In this document: positions 27,867 through 37,062 of the stretch, one piece after another | How positions within the stretch are numbered: the stretch's first letter is position 1 | Layout: every line of letters starts with the position of its first letter | NCBI RefSeq assembly: GCF_020859565.1 | Contig: NZ_JAJHUO010000005.1 | Span: 163,621-227,620 of the forward strand | Origin: Saccharothrix luteola | Lineage (GTDB): Bacteria; Actinomycetota; Actinomycetes; Mycobacteriales; Pseudonocardiaceae | Reading direction: 5' to 3' | DNA: 64,000 nucleotides | Notes under the pieces: model-generated | What the model saw: the letters and a program-made list of their open reading frames with translations, nothing else | The model's database searches: none | Told to the model about the DNA's origin: nothing | Translations under genes and position numbers: made by a program

Positions 27867-29012
27867 GTGCACAGGACAGTGGCGGCTCTGCTGCTCGGCT
27901 TGGCCCTGGTGGCCGGCTGCTCGGCGAAGGTGGAAACGGGCACCGCGAAACCGATCGGCGGCGACAACCCGCCGGTGGCCAAGTTCACCACCGCGCCCGC
28001 GGACGGCGCGGTCGACGCCCCGGTGAACGCGCCGGTGCAGGTCACCGTGGCCGAGGGCACGATCGACCAGGTCGCGGTCACCAACCCCGAGGGCAAGGCG
28101 GTCCAGGGCAAGCTCGCCGAGGACAAGAAGTCGTGGTCCAGCACGGAGCCGCTCGGGTTCGGCAAGGCGTACGCGTACGCGGGTCGGGCGACCGGGACCG
28201 ACGGCAGGCCGGTCGAGCTGAAGGGCGGGTTCACCACGGTGAACCCAGCTTCGCAGGTGCGCGCGACGCTGTTCCCCGGCGACAACCAGACCATGGGCGT
28301 GGCGGTGCCGATCAAGGTCGACTTCGACGCCGACGTCGCGGATCGCGCGACCGTCGAGAAGGCGCTGACCGTGACGAACTCGGCCGGGGTCAAGGGCAGT
28401 TGGGCGTGGCTCAGCTCGCGCGAGGTCCACTACCGGCCGGAGAAGTACTGGCCCGCGAACACCCAGATCCACGTCGAGGCGAAGCTGTACGGGGTGCCCT
28501 ACGGCGGCGGCGCGTACGGTCGCGCGGACGTGACCAGCGACTTCACCATCGGCCGCAACCAGGTCGTGAAGATCGACACGCCGTCGCACCAGTTGGTCGT
28601 GCAGCGTGACGGGCAGACGGTGGCGACCTACCCGGCGTCGTTCGGCAAGGACGACGACCCGAACCTGGCCACGCCGAACGGCACGTTCGTGGTGATGCAG
28701 AAGTTCGACACGTGGAGCTTCGACAACCCCCAGTACGGCTACACCAACGTCGTGAAGAAGTGGTCGGTGCGGTTCTCCAACCACGGTGAGTTCATCCACG
28801 AGAACAACGACAACGCGGCGAACATCGGCAAGCTCAACTCGTCCCACGGGTGCGCGAACCTGTTGGAGGCCGATGCCAAGGCGTACTACGACAGCGCGAT
28901 GGTCGGTGATCCGGTGGAGGTGACCGGGTCGGCTACGACGTTGCCGGCGCAGTTCGACTGGTACGACTGGCAGATTCCTTGGGCGCAGTGGCAGACGATG
29001 TCCGCTCTGTGA
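27867..29012 (+). CDS. L,D-transpeptidase lipoprotein (YkuD domain, LprQ-like)
   Basis: A 381-residue exported protein. A signal peptide ends in the lipobox LVAGC (Cys18). Two Ig-like domains follow (about 35-130 and 130-230), as in mycobacterial Ldt enzymes. The YkuD catalytic domain starts at VVKIDTPSHQLVVQRDGQTV; the active site is IHENN followed by SSHGCANL with nucleophile Cys329. The usual SHGCVRL is SHGCANL here, but the His-Gly-Cys core is intact. It forms 3->3 crosslinks or anchors proteins to peptidoglycan on the outer face of the membrane. Equivalent in position to Rv0483 (lprQ). A WYDWQIPWAQW tail is also Ldt-like. Confidence 0.93.
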   Translation: MHRTVAALLLGLALVAGCSAKVETGTAKPIGGDNPPVAKFTTAPADGAVDAPVNAPVQVTVAEGTIDQVAVTNPEGKAVQGKLAEDKKSWSSTEPLGFGKAYAYAGRATGTDGRPVELKGGFTTVNPASQVRATLFPGDNQTMGVAVPIKVDFDADVADRATVEKALTVTNSAGVKGSWAWLSSREVHYRPEKYWPANTQIHVEAKLYGVPYGGGAYGRADVTSDFTIGRNQVVKIDTPSHQLVVQRDGQTVATYPASFGKDDDPNLATPNGTFVVMQKFDTWSFDNPQYGYTNVVKKWSVRFSNHGEFIHENNDNAANIGKLNSSHGCANLLEADAKAYYDSAMVGDPVEVTGSATTLPAQFDWYDWQIPWAQWQTMSAL

Positions 29013-29079
29013 GCGAGCGGGTTGGGTCGGGTTGGTGTGGTGGCTGGGTTCCGCTCGATGGGCGGTGGTGAGGCCGGCT

Positions 29080-29205
29080 CGATTTGACATGGGGCCCTTA
29101 CGGGCACTCCAGGCAGGCCAAAGCCGGCAGGCCCGGCGGGGAAGAGCGTCCCGCCGGGCCTGCCGGCTTCGACCAGCCTAAAGCACCCGAACCCATGTCA
29201 AATCG
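29080..29205. repeat. MITE-like 126-bp palindromic element, copy 1
   Basis: The element is bounded by a perfect 14-bp inverted repeat, CGATTTGACATGGG and its complement. At its centre is a perfect 20-bp stem (29121-29140 with 29150-29169) around a 9-base loop. The same element, inverted, lies at 62381-62506. Similarity continues about 35 bp into the flank on one side (to ~29238). It encodes nothing; an apparent ORF at 29084-29602 is a product of the repeat. The rest of the 370-base gap to 29381 holds G/T-rich DNA with no other feature I can name. Confidence 0.75.
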
Positions 29206-29381
29206 GGCCTCGGTGGGTGGTTCCGGGGCCGTTGTGGGTGCGTTGTGGGTTTGGCGCGGGACGGTCGGTGCTTTGGGCACGGTGCTTGGGGCACGGTGTG
29301 GTCTGGGGGCTGGGCTGTGGTGGATGGCGCAAAATCGCTTGCGTGGGAAGTGGTGGGATGACTCCCGCGTTGTCGTAGGTC

Positions 29382-30179
29382 GTGCGGAATACTCTCCTCG
29401 ACGCCGAGGGCGTCCGGCTGTTGGTTCGCGAGTCGGGCCCGGCCGATGCCCCTGCGGTCGTGCTGGTGCACGGATGGGCGCAGTCGGGGGAGGTGTGGGC
29501 GCCTCAGCCGTCGTGGCGTGGTTACGCGGTGGACCTGCGTGGTCACGGGGGGTCCGAGGTTGCCGACGGCGGTTATCGGGAGTCGGCGGTCTGGGCGGCT
29601 GATCTGAAGGCCGTTCTCGATCACGTCGGGCGGCCTGCCGTGGTGGTCGGGTGGTCGTACGGCGGGGTGGTGGTCGCGGACTACCTGCGTTTCCACGGCA
29701 CGGCCGGGATCAGTGGGTTGGTGCTGGTCGGGGCGGTGACCGAGTTGGGGCGGGGTAGGCCTGGAGGGGTTACCGGGCCGGTGATGAAGGCGGTGTTGCC
29801 TGCCGCGTTCTCCGATGACCCGGCGGTGGCGGTGCCGGCGTTGACGCGGTTCTGCCGTGATCAGGCGCCGGGGTTGGCCGGTGACGTGGTGCAGCGGATG
29901 GTGGGCACGGCGTTGCGGGTGCCGCCGCGGGTTCGGCGGGAGCTGTTCCGGCGTGACGTGGACAGCGCCGTCGTGCTGAAGGCGGTCGACAAGCCGACAC
30001 TGGTCGTGCACGGCACCGCCGACGAGGTGGTCGACCCGGCCGCCGGTGAGTACTCGGCGGCCCTGATCCCCGGAGCCGACTTGCGCCGCTACGACGGAAC
30101 TGGACACTCGCCGTTCCTGGAACGGCCGGAGCGCTTCGCGGCCGACCTCGGTCGGTTCGTGGCAGAGGTCTCGCGGTGA
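29382..30179 (+). CDS. Alpha/beta-fold hydrolase
   Basis: A 265-residue hydrolase. The oxyanion loop is [10 protein letters not shown], the nucleophile elbow is [10 protein letters not shown] (Ser in GxSxG), the acid is in [12 protein letters not shown], and the final His is in [16 protein letters not shown]. All catalytic positions are intact. Substrate unknown. The GTG start at 29382 has only a weak ribosome-binding site. The stop overlaps the mshA start (GTGA, 30176-30179), so the two genes are translationally coupled. Confidence 0.9.
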   Translation: MRNTLLDAEGVRLLVRESGPADAPAVVLVHGWAQSGEVWAPQPSWRGYAVDLRGHGGSEVADGGYRESAVWAADLKAVLDHVGRPAVVVGWSYGGVVVADYLRFHGTAGISGLVLVGAVTELGRGRPGGVTGPVMKAVLPAAFSDDPAVAVPALTRFCRDQAPGLAGDVVQRMVGTALRVPPRVRRELFRRDVDSAVVLKAVDKPTLVVHGTADEVVDPAAGEYSAALIPGADLRRYDGTGHSPFLERPERFAADLGRFVAEVSR

Positions 30180-31429
30180 AGCGGGTCGCGGTGCTGTCGG
30201 TGCACACGTCGCCGTTGGAGCAGCCCGGCACGGGCGACGCGGGCGGGATGAACGTCTACATCGTCCAGACCGCCACGCGGATGGCGCAGCGGGGCATCGC
30301 GGTGGAGATCTTCACCCGGGCCACGTCCTCGGAGCTGCCGCCGGTGGCCGAGCTCGCGCCCGGCGTGAAGGTGCGGCACGTGGTCGCGGGGCCGTTCGAA
30401 GGGCTGGGCAAGGAGGAGCTGCCCGGTCAGCTCTGCGCCTTCACGGCGGGTGTGCTTCGGGCCGAGGCGCGGCACGAGCCCGGTCACTACGACGTCGTGC
30501 ACTCGCACTACTGGTTGTCGGGGCAGGTCGGGTGGTTGGCGCGGGAGCGGTGGGCGGTGCCGTTGGTGCACACGGCGCACACGTTGGCGAAGGTGAAGAA
30601 CCTGGCGCTGGCGGCGGACGACATGCCAGAGCCCCGGATGCGGGTGATCGGCGAGGAGCAGGTGGTCGCCGAGGCGGACCGGCTGGTGGCCAACACCGAC
30701 GTCGAGGCGGCCGAGCTGGTCAAGCTCTACGACGCGGACCCGTCGAAGGTGCTGGTCGTGCCGCCGGGGGTGGACCTGGAGCGGTTCACGCCGGGTGATC
30801 GGGACGGGGCCCGGGCGGCGTTGGGGTTGCGGCCGGAGTCGGTGGTGCTGGCGTTCGTGGGGCGCATCCAGCCGTTGAAGGCGCCGGACGTGTTGTTGCG
30901 CGCGGCGGCGGAGATGGTGGCGCGTGATCCCGGGTTGCGGTCGCGGTTGGTCGTCCTCGTGGTCGGTGGGCCGTCGGGGTCGGGGATGAAGACGCCCGAC
31001 GAGTTGGTGCGGTTGGCGGCCGAGCTGCGGATCTCGGACGTGGTGCGCTTCCTGCCGCCGCAGGGTGGTGAGGCGTTGGCCCGGGTCTACCGGGCGGCCG
31101 ACGTGGTCGCGGTGCCCAGCTACAACGAGTCGTTCGGGCTGGTGGCGCTGGAGGCGCAGGCGTGCGGGACCCCGGTGGTGGCGGCGGCGGTGGGCGGGTT
31201 GCCGGTAGCGGTGCGCGACTGGGTGTCCGGGGCGTTGGTGGACGGTCACGATCCCGGTGCTTGGGCGCGGGTGTTGTCGACCATCGCGCTGAACCCCGCG
31301 TGCCGGGAGGAGCTGGCCAGCAACGCCGTCGGCCACGCCCGCCGGTTCTCCTGGGACCGCACGACTGATTCACTCCTCGCGGGGTACGCCGAAGCCCGGG
31401 ACGTGTTCCGCGAGGAGGTCATCGCTTGA
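30176..31429 (+). CDS. mshA: D-inositol-3-phosphate glycosyltransferase (mycothiol biosynthesis)
   Basis: A 417-residue GT4 family (GT-B fold) enzyme. The N-terminus [20 protein letters not shown], followed by GMNVYI, is the MshA signature for UDP-GlcNAc/inositol-phosphate binding; [11 protein letters not shown] and [12 protein letters not shown] are also diagnostic. The C-terminal donor domain has [15 protein letters not shown] and [20 protein letters not shown] (E-x7-E type). It makes the first intermediate of mycothiol, the major actinobacterial thiol. It begins inside the stop of the hydrolase and ends inside the start of the YbjN gene (TTGA), so it is the middle of a tight operon. Confidence 0.95.
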   Translation: MKRVAVLSVHTSPLEQPGTGDAGGMNVYIVQTATRMAQRGIAVEIFTRATSSELPPVAELAPGVKVRHVVAGPFEGLGKEELPGQLCAFTAGVLRAEARHEPGHYDVVHSHYWLSGQVGWLARERWAVPLVHTAHTLAKVKNLALAADDMPEPRMRVIGEEQVVAEADRLVANTDVEAAELVKLYDADPSKVLVVPPGVDLERFTPGDRDGARAALGLRPESVVLAFVGRIQPLKAPDVLLRAAAEMVARDPGLRSRLVVLVVGGPSGSGMKTPDELVRLAAELRISDVVRFLPPQGGEALARVYRAADVVAVPSYNESFGLVALEAQACGTPVVAAAVGGLPVAVRDWVSGALVDGHDPGAWARVLSTIALNPACREELASNAVGHARRFSWDRTTDSLLAGYAEARDVFREEVIA

Positions 31430-31908
31430 GCCTGGACGACGTCATCCGGTCGACGCTGGACGACCGCGAGCTGCGCTACGACCGCAAGGAGCCGGGTCGG
31501 TTCTTCGTGACCCTGCCCGGCACGAAGAAGCTCCAGACGAACTGCTGGCTGGTGGTCGGCAGGCACGCGCTGGTGGTGGAGGCGTTCGTCTGCCGCAAGC
31601 CGGACGAGGCGCACGAGGCCGTCTACCGGTTCCTGTTGCGGCGCAACGCGAAGCTGTACGGCGTGCACTACACGATCGACACGACCGGTGACATCTACCT
31701 GGTCGGCCGGATCGCGCCGCACGCCGTGACGCCCGACGAGCTGGACCGCGTGCTCGGGCAGGTGGTGGAGGCCGCCGACGGCGACTTCAACACGTTGCTG
31801 GAGATCGGGTTCGCCGGCGCCATCCAGCGGGAGTGGGACTGGCGGGTCTCGCGCGGCGAGTCGCTGGCCAACCTCGAGGCGTTCCGCCACCTGGTGTCCG
31901 AATCGTGA
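31426..31908 (+). CDS. YbjN domain-containing protein
   Basis: A 160-residue protein with TTG start fixed by the TTGA overlap with mshA. The YbjN fold shows in [38 protein letters not shown] and [20 protein letters not shown]. Family members are type III secretion chaperone-like and are linked to stress tolerance. Equivalent to Rv0487, which also follows mshA. Its specific partner is unknown. Confidence 0.9.
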   Translation: MSLDDVIRSTLDDRELRYDRKEPGRFFVTLPGTKKLQTNCWLVVGRHALVVEAFVCRKPDEAHEAVYRFLLRRNAKLYGVHYTIDTTGDIYLVGRIAPHAVTPDELDRVLGQVVEAADGDFNTLLEIGFAGAIQREWDWRVSRGESLANLEAFRHLVSES

Positions 31909-31976
31909 TCGCGCGGGAGCAACGGGGATGAGCGCGGGCCCCGTCCCACCGGTGACCGGAAACCAGGGAGGGTCAC

Positions 31977-32864
31977 ATGGGCAGACGGGTGGGGCTGGCG
32001 GTGGCCGCGTTCGCGGTGCTGGCGCTGGCGGGGTGCGCCGCGAACAGCTCGGGGACGTCGTCGGCGGATCAGGCCGCGCCGGCGCCGGCGCAGGAGAACG
32101 CGCAGCGGGGCGGCGGCACGCCGAAGCAGGAGTCGGCCGGCACGGGTGAGGCGCAGCAGGCGGGCACGTCGGCGCAGCAGAACCGGCAGCTCGTGCGCAC
32201 GGCGACGGTCGAGTTGCGCGCGCCGGACTCGAACGCGGTGTTGAGCGAGGTCAAGGACCTGGTGATCGCGGAGGGCGGGTACTCGGCGCAGGAGAAGTCG
32301 CAGGCCAACCGCGCCTCGGTGACGTTGAAGGTGCCCGGCGACCGGCTGGACCCCGTGATGGAGTCGATCGCGAAGCTGGAGGGCGTCGAGGTCAGCAGGC
32401 GTGAGCTGCAGACCGAGGACGTGACCGAGCAGGTGGTGGACATCGAGGCCAGGCTCGCCAACCAGAGGGCCAGCGTGGAGCGGGTGCGCGGCCTGCTGGA
32501 GCGGGCCACGACCACGTCCGAGATCACCGACATCGAGGCCGAGCTGACCAAGCGGCAGTCCGAGCTGGAGTCGCTGCAACGCCGGTACGAGACGCTGAAG
32601 GGCCAGGTCGCCATGGCGACGCTGACCGTCGTCATCTCGGCGACGGGCGAGCCGGTGGTCGTGCAGGACGAGAACGACTTCCTGGAGGCGTTCGCCGGTG
32701 GCTGGAAGGCACTGGTGACGGCGTTCGGCTGGCTGCTGGTGGTGCTGGGCGGCGTGCTGCCGTTCGCGGTGGTGCTGGGGGTGCCGGCGTTCGGCTACCT
32801 GTGGTGGCGGCGTCGCCGGAGGGCCGTGCCCGTGGAGCCCGCCGCGTCGTCGAGCACGCCGTAG
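31977..32864 (+). CDS. DUF4349 lipoprotein
   Basis: A 295-residue protein with a lipobox (VLALAGCAA, Cys20), a Gln/Ala/Gly-rich linker (residues ~22-65), then the DUF4349 domain (LVRTATVELRAPDSNAVLSE; KVPGDRLDPVMESIAKLEGV; EQVVDIEARLANQRASVERV) with a long antiparallel coiled coil at about 150-205. A C-terminal helix (ALVTAFGWLLVVLGGVLPFA) and WRRRRR stop-transfer end it. So it is anchored at both ends with the coiled coil outside the cell. Function unknown. A strong hairpin follows 11 bases after the stop. Confidence 0.88.
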   Translation: MGRRVGLAVAAFAVLALAGCAANSSGTSSADQAAPAPAQENAQRGGGTPKQESAGTGEAQQAGTSAQQNRQLVRTATVELRAPDSNAVLSEVKDLVIAEGGYSAQEKSQANRASVTLKVPGDRLDPVMESIAKLEGVEVSRRELQTEDVTEQVVDIEARLANQRASVERVRGLLERATTTSEITDIEAELTKRQSELESLQRRYETLKGQVAMATLTVVISATGEPVVVQDENDFLEAFAGGWKALVTAFGWLLVVLGGVLPFAVVLGVPAFGYLWWRRRRRAVPVEPAASSSTP

Positions 32865-32874
32865 CGGGCGGGAG

Positions 32875-32925
32875 CGCGGGGCGGCTTGGGAGAGAGGGGG
32901 AGTCGCGAGCTCAAGCCGCCCCGCG
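32875..32925 (+). terminator. Strong hairpin after the DUF4349 gene
   Basis: A perfect 14-bp stem (CGCGGGGCGGCTTG at 32875-32888 with its complement at 32912-32925) and a 23-nt loop, 11 bases past the stop. No U-tract. It separates the lipoprotein gene from the acyl-CoA synthetase; the remaining ~240 bases to the next promoter hold nothing I recognise. Confidence 0.6.
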
Positions 32926-33168
32926 TAGGTCCCCGCTGAAGGTGGATCCGGGCGGGGGGAGCCCGGGCTTCCAAGCGGGCCGCGGCTCGACGGGGGGATG
33001 GCGAACCGCGGTTCTGCCGCGCGGGTCGATCGGAGTGCGTGGGAGCCGACCCGCGAGGGCCCTGCCAACTTGGCAGATGGCCGGTGATCACCACAAGGGG
33101 CGGCGCTACTCCATTCGTGTTGTTCTTAGCCGAGTTAAGTAACGCTGTAGCGGGAGGGGCGACCGCCT

Positions 33169-33197
33169 TGACCGGCGATGTGGCTTGACTCACGATG
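33169..33197 (+). promoter_or_regulatory. Candidate promoter of the acyl-CoA synthetase gene
   Basis: TTGACC (33169-33174), 17 bases, CACGAT (33192-33197), 38 bases before the ATG. The -35 is good for a vegetative actinobacterial sigma; the -10 fits only at the A2 and T6 positions. Confidence 0.3.
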
Positions 33198-33234
33198 ACG
33201 GGATCCCGGCCCCCAGGATGAGTGAGGCAGCCGC

Positions 33235-34797
33235 ATGGTCTTCCGCAGTCCGTTCCCCGATGTCGCGGTCCCGGACGTCACGCTGCACGAGTTGCTGTTC
33301 GCCGACCTCGGCGAGCGCGCCGACCGGGTGGCCCTGGTCGACGGCACCTCGGGCGCGTCGTTGACGTACCGCCAACTGGCCGGGGCCGTCGACCGCCTGG
33401 CCGCCGCGCTGGCCGCCAGGGGGATCGGCAAGGGCGACGTCGTGGGCATCCTCAGCCCGAACACCCCTTACTACGCCGTCGTGTTCCACGGCATCCTCCG
33501 CGCGGGCGCCACCGCGACCACCGTCAACGCCCTCTACACGGCCGACGAGGTCGCGCACCAGTTGACCGACGCCGGCGCGAAGATGCTGTTCACGGTGTCC
33601 GTGCTGCTGCCGAACGCCGCGCCGGGCGCCGAGAAGGCGGGCATCTCCGACGTGGTCGTGCTGGACGCCGCCGAGGGCTACCCCAGCCTGTCGTCGTTGC
33701 TCGCGAACGACGAGCCGGCGCCGGAGGTGTCGATCGACCCGGCGCGGGACGTCGCCGTGCTGCCGTACTCGTCGGGGACGACCGGCCGGGCCAAGGGCGT
33801 GATGCTGACGCACCGCAACCTGGTCGCGAACATCATGCAGTGCGGGCCGCTGCTCCGGGTCGGCGGGGACACGAAGATCCTCGCCGTGCTGCCGTTCTTC
33901 CACATCTACGGCATGCAGGTGCTGATGAACAACGGCCTGCACGTCGGCGCGACGGTGGTGACGCTGCCGAAGTTCGACCTGGCCGAGTTCCTGCGGGTGA
34001 TCCAGGACCACCGGACCGACCGCGTCTACATCGCCCCGCCGGTCGCCGTGGCGCTGGCCAAGCACCCGCTGGTCGACCAGTACGACCTCTCCGGCATCGA
34101 CACGATCTTCTCCGGCGCCGCGCCGCTGGACGTCGACCTCGCGGCGGCCGTCGCCGAGCGCCTGGGCTGCCGCGTCTCGCAGGGGTACGGGATGACCGAG
34201 ATGAGCCCGGTCAGCCACGCGATCCCGGACGGCCGCGACGACATCCCCGTCGGCACGGTGGGCGTCATCGCGCCGAACATGGAGTGCCGCTTCGTCGACC
34301 CGGCCACCGGCGAGGACGTGGGCGTGGGCGAGCGCGGCGAGCTGTGGTGCCGCGGCCCGAACGTCATGCAGGGCTACCTGAACAACCCCGATGCCACCGC
34401 CGCCACGCTCGACGAGGACGGCTGGCTGCACACCGGCGACGTCGGGGTCATCGACGAGAACGGCCTGGTCAGCATCGTCGACCGGGTCAAGGAGCTGATC
34501 AAGTACAAGGGCTACCAGGTGCCGCCCGCGGAGCTCGAGGCCGTGCTGCTGACGCACCCGGAGATCGCCGACGCGGCCGTGGTCGGCGTGCGTGACGCGG
34601 AGGGCGAGGAGGTGCCGAAGGCGTTCGTCGTCCGCCAGCCGGGCACGGCGCTGGACGAGTCCGGCGTGATGGAGTTCGTGGCGTCCCAGGTGGCCCCGCA
34701 CAAGAAGGTGAGGGTCGTGGAGTTCATCGAAGCGATCCCGAAGTCGGCCTCGGGCAAGATCCTGCGCAAGGACCTGCGCGCCCGCGAGGCCCGCTGA
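33235..34797 (+). CDS. Fatty-acid/4-coumarate-CoA ligase-like acyl-CoA synthetase; 3' end is an attachment site
   Basis: A 520-residue ANL-superfamily enzyme. AMP-binding motifs are SSGTTGRAKGVMLTH, QGYGMTEMSP and GWLHTGDVGVI; the catalytic lysine is in the C-terminal SASGKILRKDL. It activates a carboxylic acid to acyl-AMP and then acyl-CoA; overall it most resembles 4-coumarate-CoA-ligase-like FadD proteins. From within the catalytic-lysine codon to nine codons before its stop, the DNA is duplicated at 38383-38415. The last residues (..RAREAR) are therefore supplied by the integrated element; the original gene apparently ended ..RAREVSA, whose codons and terminator remain at 38416-38473. Confidence 0.92.
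   Translation: MVFRSPFPDVAVPDVTLHELLFADLGERADRVALVDGTSGASLTYRQLAGAVDRLAAALAARGIGKGDVVGILSPNTPYYAVVFHGILRAGATATTVNALYTADEVAHQLTDAGAKMLFTVSVLLPNAAPGAEKAGISDVVVLDAAEGYPSLSSLLANDEPAPEVSIDPARDVAVLPYSSGTTGRAKGVMLTHRNLVANIMQCGPLLRVGGDTKILAVLPFFHIYGMQVLMNNGLHVGATVVTLPKFDLAEFLRVIQDHRTDRVYIAPPVAVALAKHPLVDQYDLSGIDTIFSGAAPLDVDLAAAVAERLGCRVSQGYGMTEMSPVSHAIPDGRDDIPVGTVGVIAPNMECRFVDPATGEDVGVGERGELWCRGPNVMQGYLNNPDATAATLDEDGWLHTGDVGVIDENGLVSIVDRVKELIKYKGYQVPPAELEAVLLTHPEIADAAVVGVRDAEGEEVPKAFVVRQPGTALDESGVMEFVASQVAPHKKVRVVEFIEAIPKSASGKILRKDLRAREAR
34757..34789. repeat. Attachment site attL (33-bp direct repeat)
   Basis: These 33 bases, from the second base of the catalytic-Lys codon of the acyl-CoA synthetase gene to AGG, are repeated without mismatch at 38383-38415. 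The flanking bases differ on both sides. Such a repeat at the 3' end of a gene, with an integrase gene reading toward it, marks one end of an integrated element. Confidence 0.85.
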
Positions 34798-34942
34798 TCC
34801 AGTGATCGGTTAGCGCAGGTGAGCCGCTCGAACCATGGCTGACCTGGGCCAACAGGGTCACCAGCGAAATTGAGTATCTGTCATGTTCTGTCGGTAGCTG
34901 CGGCTCGCTGCCGCTGCTCACGGAACATGTACGGAACAACGA

Positions 34943-34974
34943 AGACCCCCGGCGGTGATTACTGCCGGGGGTCT
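34943..34974. terminator. Hairpin inside the element near attL
   Basis: A perfect 11-bp stem (AGACCCCCGGC at 34943-34953, complement at 34964-34974) with a 10-nt loop, 146 bases after the acyl-CoA synthetase stop. It likely replaces the gene's native terminator, which was displaced to 38441-38473. Confidence 0.6.
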
Positions 34975-35531
34975 CGTCATTGGCTCCACCTGGGTAAACG
35001 TGCCTAAGTGTAGGCCCGGTGTCCCGCTCTTTCCGTCGCCGTACTCGATCGCGCTCCTGCGTGCGGCCAACAGGGCGGAGAGGGGTCGGATGTTGGAGGA
35101 CTCGCTCTCTGGGGTCTGAGGGCAACTGCTGGTGTGCAGTCGAGCCCTAGCCCGGCCGTGCGGCGTGCTAGACCAATCCCTGTTTGCTCGACTTTGCGGC
35201 AGTGCTCATTAGTCCGTATAGGTGCTTACCGGTGTTGTCCGGTATGACTAGACTGACACACTTTTTAGACCAATCCGGTTCTGCTGGGCTTTTTTTTGAA
35301 CGTGCAGATGGATATGGATGTGAGTGCAGTGTGCGTCGCGCCCGGCTTGGATGACAGTGCTCGCACCTGAGGCAGAGCCATGCTGTGCATGGAGGAAGCT
35401 CTCCGGTGTTGACCGTCGATGGTCGAACAACCGGGCCTCCTCTACGCGTCATCCGTGATGGATGGCAGGAGACTACCTGTGTATGCGAGGCAGCAGCTAT
35501 AACCATGTACAGACCTGCGGCTCGGCTTCAC
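34975..35531. other. Non-coding end of the integrated element
   Basis: About 560 bases with no convincing gene. It is AT-richer than the surroundings and has a T8 run near 35290. An 11-bp direct repeat TAGACCAATCC occurs at 35169-35179 and 35266-35276, which could be integrase arm-type sites. A minus-strand ORF at 35248-35430 contains IQAGRDAHCTHIHIHLHVQ, reminiscent of a short His-rich motif in some actinobacterial proteins, but it has no start context and looks like decay. Confidence 0.45.
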
Positions 35532-36925
35532 CTAGCTATCCTCGCCGAGCAGGTCATCGATCCGCTGGTTCGACTTCTCGTGTTGGCCGTCGAGCACCTT
35601 GGCGTAGACCTTGAGCAGAACGGCCACCGAGTGGCCCGCCCGTTCCGCCACCTCGACGGGTGGCACCCCTGCCGCCAGCCAGGTCGAGACGGCCGCGTGC
35701 CGCAGGGCGTACGGCTCATCTGCCAACGGCGAAGCGGCCTGAGAGGGCGACAGGCCGACCAGACGCACTCTCCGCCACGCTGCTGTGTAGACCGACGAGT
35801 TGATCGGCTCAGCGGTCTTCTGGCCCCGAAAGAGACGGCCGTCCGGCGTGGTGCCGAACCGGTCGAGGTGCCACCGCAGGGTGGCGACCAGCGCGGGTGG
35901 GATGGGCACCGGCCGGGTTGCGCCGTCTGGTCGCCGCTTCAGGTTGCGCTCTTCCCAACCTGCGCCCGAGTCCGTGTAGCGCGCGACGGCCCGGGTTGCC
36001 GACTTCTCCAGGAGCAGTTCACCGAGCCGGATTCAGGCAGCTTGCAGTCCGTCTCGCGGAGCCTGTTGACCTCACCGGGCCGCAGCCCCGCGTAGTACAT
36101 GGTCGCGAAGAAACCGAGCAGGTAGTCGTAACTCCCCGGCCGCCTCCCGGCGTAGGTCACGGCGGCCAAGAGTTGCCGCGCTTGCTTCGGGTTCACGACT
36201 GATCGAGGGTCGACTTCACCGATCGTGTCCTGGCCGGTCACCCGCAGCCCCGACAACGGGTTCGCGGCCAGCTCACCGATCTTGACCGCGTAACCGAGCA
36301 GCAAGCTCACGACGGCTCGTCGGGATTTCGCGGTCCACGCAGTGGTGGCCTTCCCGTCGAGTTTGCGCGCCAATGTCCGCAGGATCTTGTCCAACTCGAC
36401 GCCATCCGCCAGCTCACGAGCCGGACGGGAGAAGGTCTCGATCCATCGCGCTGCTGCTTGCTGCTCGTCACTGAGTTGGTGCGGCCTGAGTTCAGGCGGA
36501 AGCAGCAGACAGGTAGTCAGCGTGCGCCTCAGCACCGTGGAGGTTGGTGCCCCACGTTGTGAGGTGACGAACGCGGCGACGGGGATCGCGCAGGCATCCA
36601 CGTACCGCTTCCGCGTGTTGGGCGCGACCTCGTTCCACTCGTGTTCGATGAACTCCTGCGCGAGCTGCAACAACGACCGCGCCGACTTCGCCTTGATCTC
36701 CGACTCCGGAAGACCGGTTCCGACGTCGAATGCCTGTCCTTCACGAGCGGCCTGGACCAGCTCATTGCGCCGGTTGTTGGCCAGCGCCTTGGTCCGGTAC
36801 CACTCAGAGTGCTCCTTACCTGCGGTGATCCATCGAACGCCGTACGGCTTGGGTCGCTTCTTGCCGTTCTTGTCCGGCTTGAGGGTCTTCAGTTCCCAGA
36901 TGTTGACCTTGTAAGAGAGGTTCAC
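35532..36925 (-). pseudogene. Tyrosine recombinase/integrase, frameshifted
   Basis: The GTG-started N-terminal part (36925 down to about 36025) reads as an actinomycete integrase: an N-terminal arm-binding domain, a SAM-like domain and the first catalytic Arg in YYAGLRPGEVNRLR. After ESG the frame is lost; shifting by one base gives GELLLEKS, then VPIPPALVATLRWHLDRFGT, the second Arg in YALRHAAVSTWL, AGHS, and the Tyr in LLKVYAKVLDG. The break lies at about 36021-36026, where one G seems missing in a GG run. Homologues read WGEL at this point. If real, the integrase is dead and the element cannot move; a sequencing error or programmed -1 shift are alternatives. It reads toward attL, as expected. 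Confidence 0.85.
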
Positions 36926-37062
36926 GCGGCCTCACTCCGCAGTCTGGCCAGCCAAGTGTTGTAGTCCGGGCCGGAGATGCGCAGCGAGCCGTTGGGCAGT
37001 TTGTGGGAGACCGGGGCGGCACCGGGTATTTGCCGCCACTTGTAGAACGTGTCTTTCGACGC
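36922..37062 (-). pseudogene. Excisionase (MerR/HTH_17-like), 5'-truncated
   Basis: 46 codons end in the GTGA overlap with the integrase start (36922-36925), the standard xis-int arrangement. The visible sequence KDTFYKWRQIPGAAP followed by HKLPNGSLRI and YNTWLARL matches the C-terminal half of the small HTH excisionases. Upstream an in-frame TAG at 37063-37065 closes the frame, so the N-terminal HTH is lost. The break coincides with the start of the opposite-strand ORF at 37049, suggesting a deletion junction there. Confidence 0.7.

Noticed and set aside
29084..29602. ORF starting in the MITE-like element
   Set aside because: Its first third is the palindromic repeat, and the rest is Gly/Trp/Arg-rich translation of G/T-rich DNA overlapping a real hydrolase gene.
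34757..34789. A tRNA gene as integration target
   Set aside because: The repeat has no cloverleaf potential and is in frame with the acyl-CoA synthetase C-terminus.
35248..35430. Small His-rich ORF in the element
   Set aside because: No ribosome-binding site, no recognisable domain beyond a short motif, and it lies in decaying DNA; noted only in the gap description.
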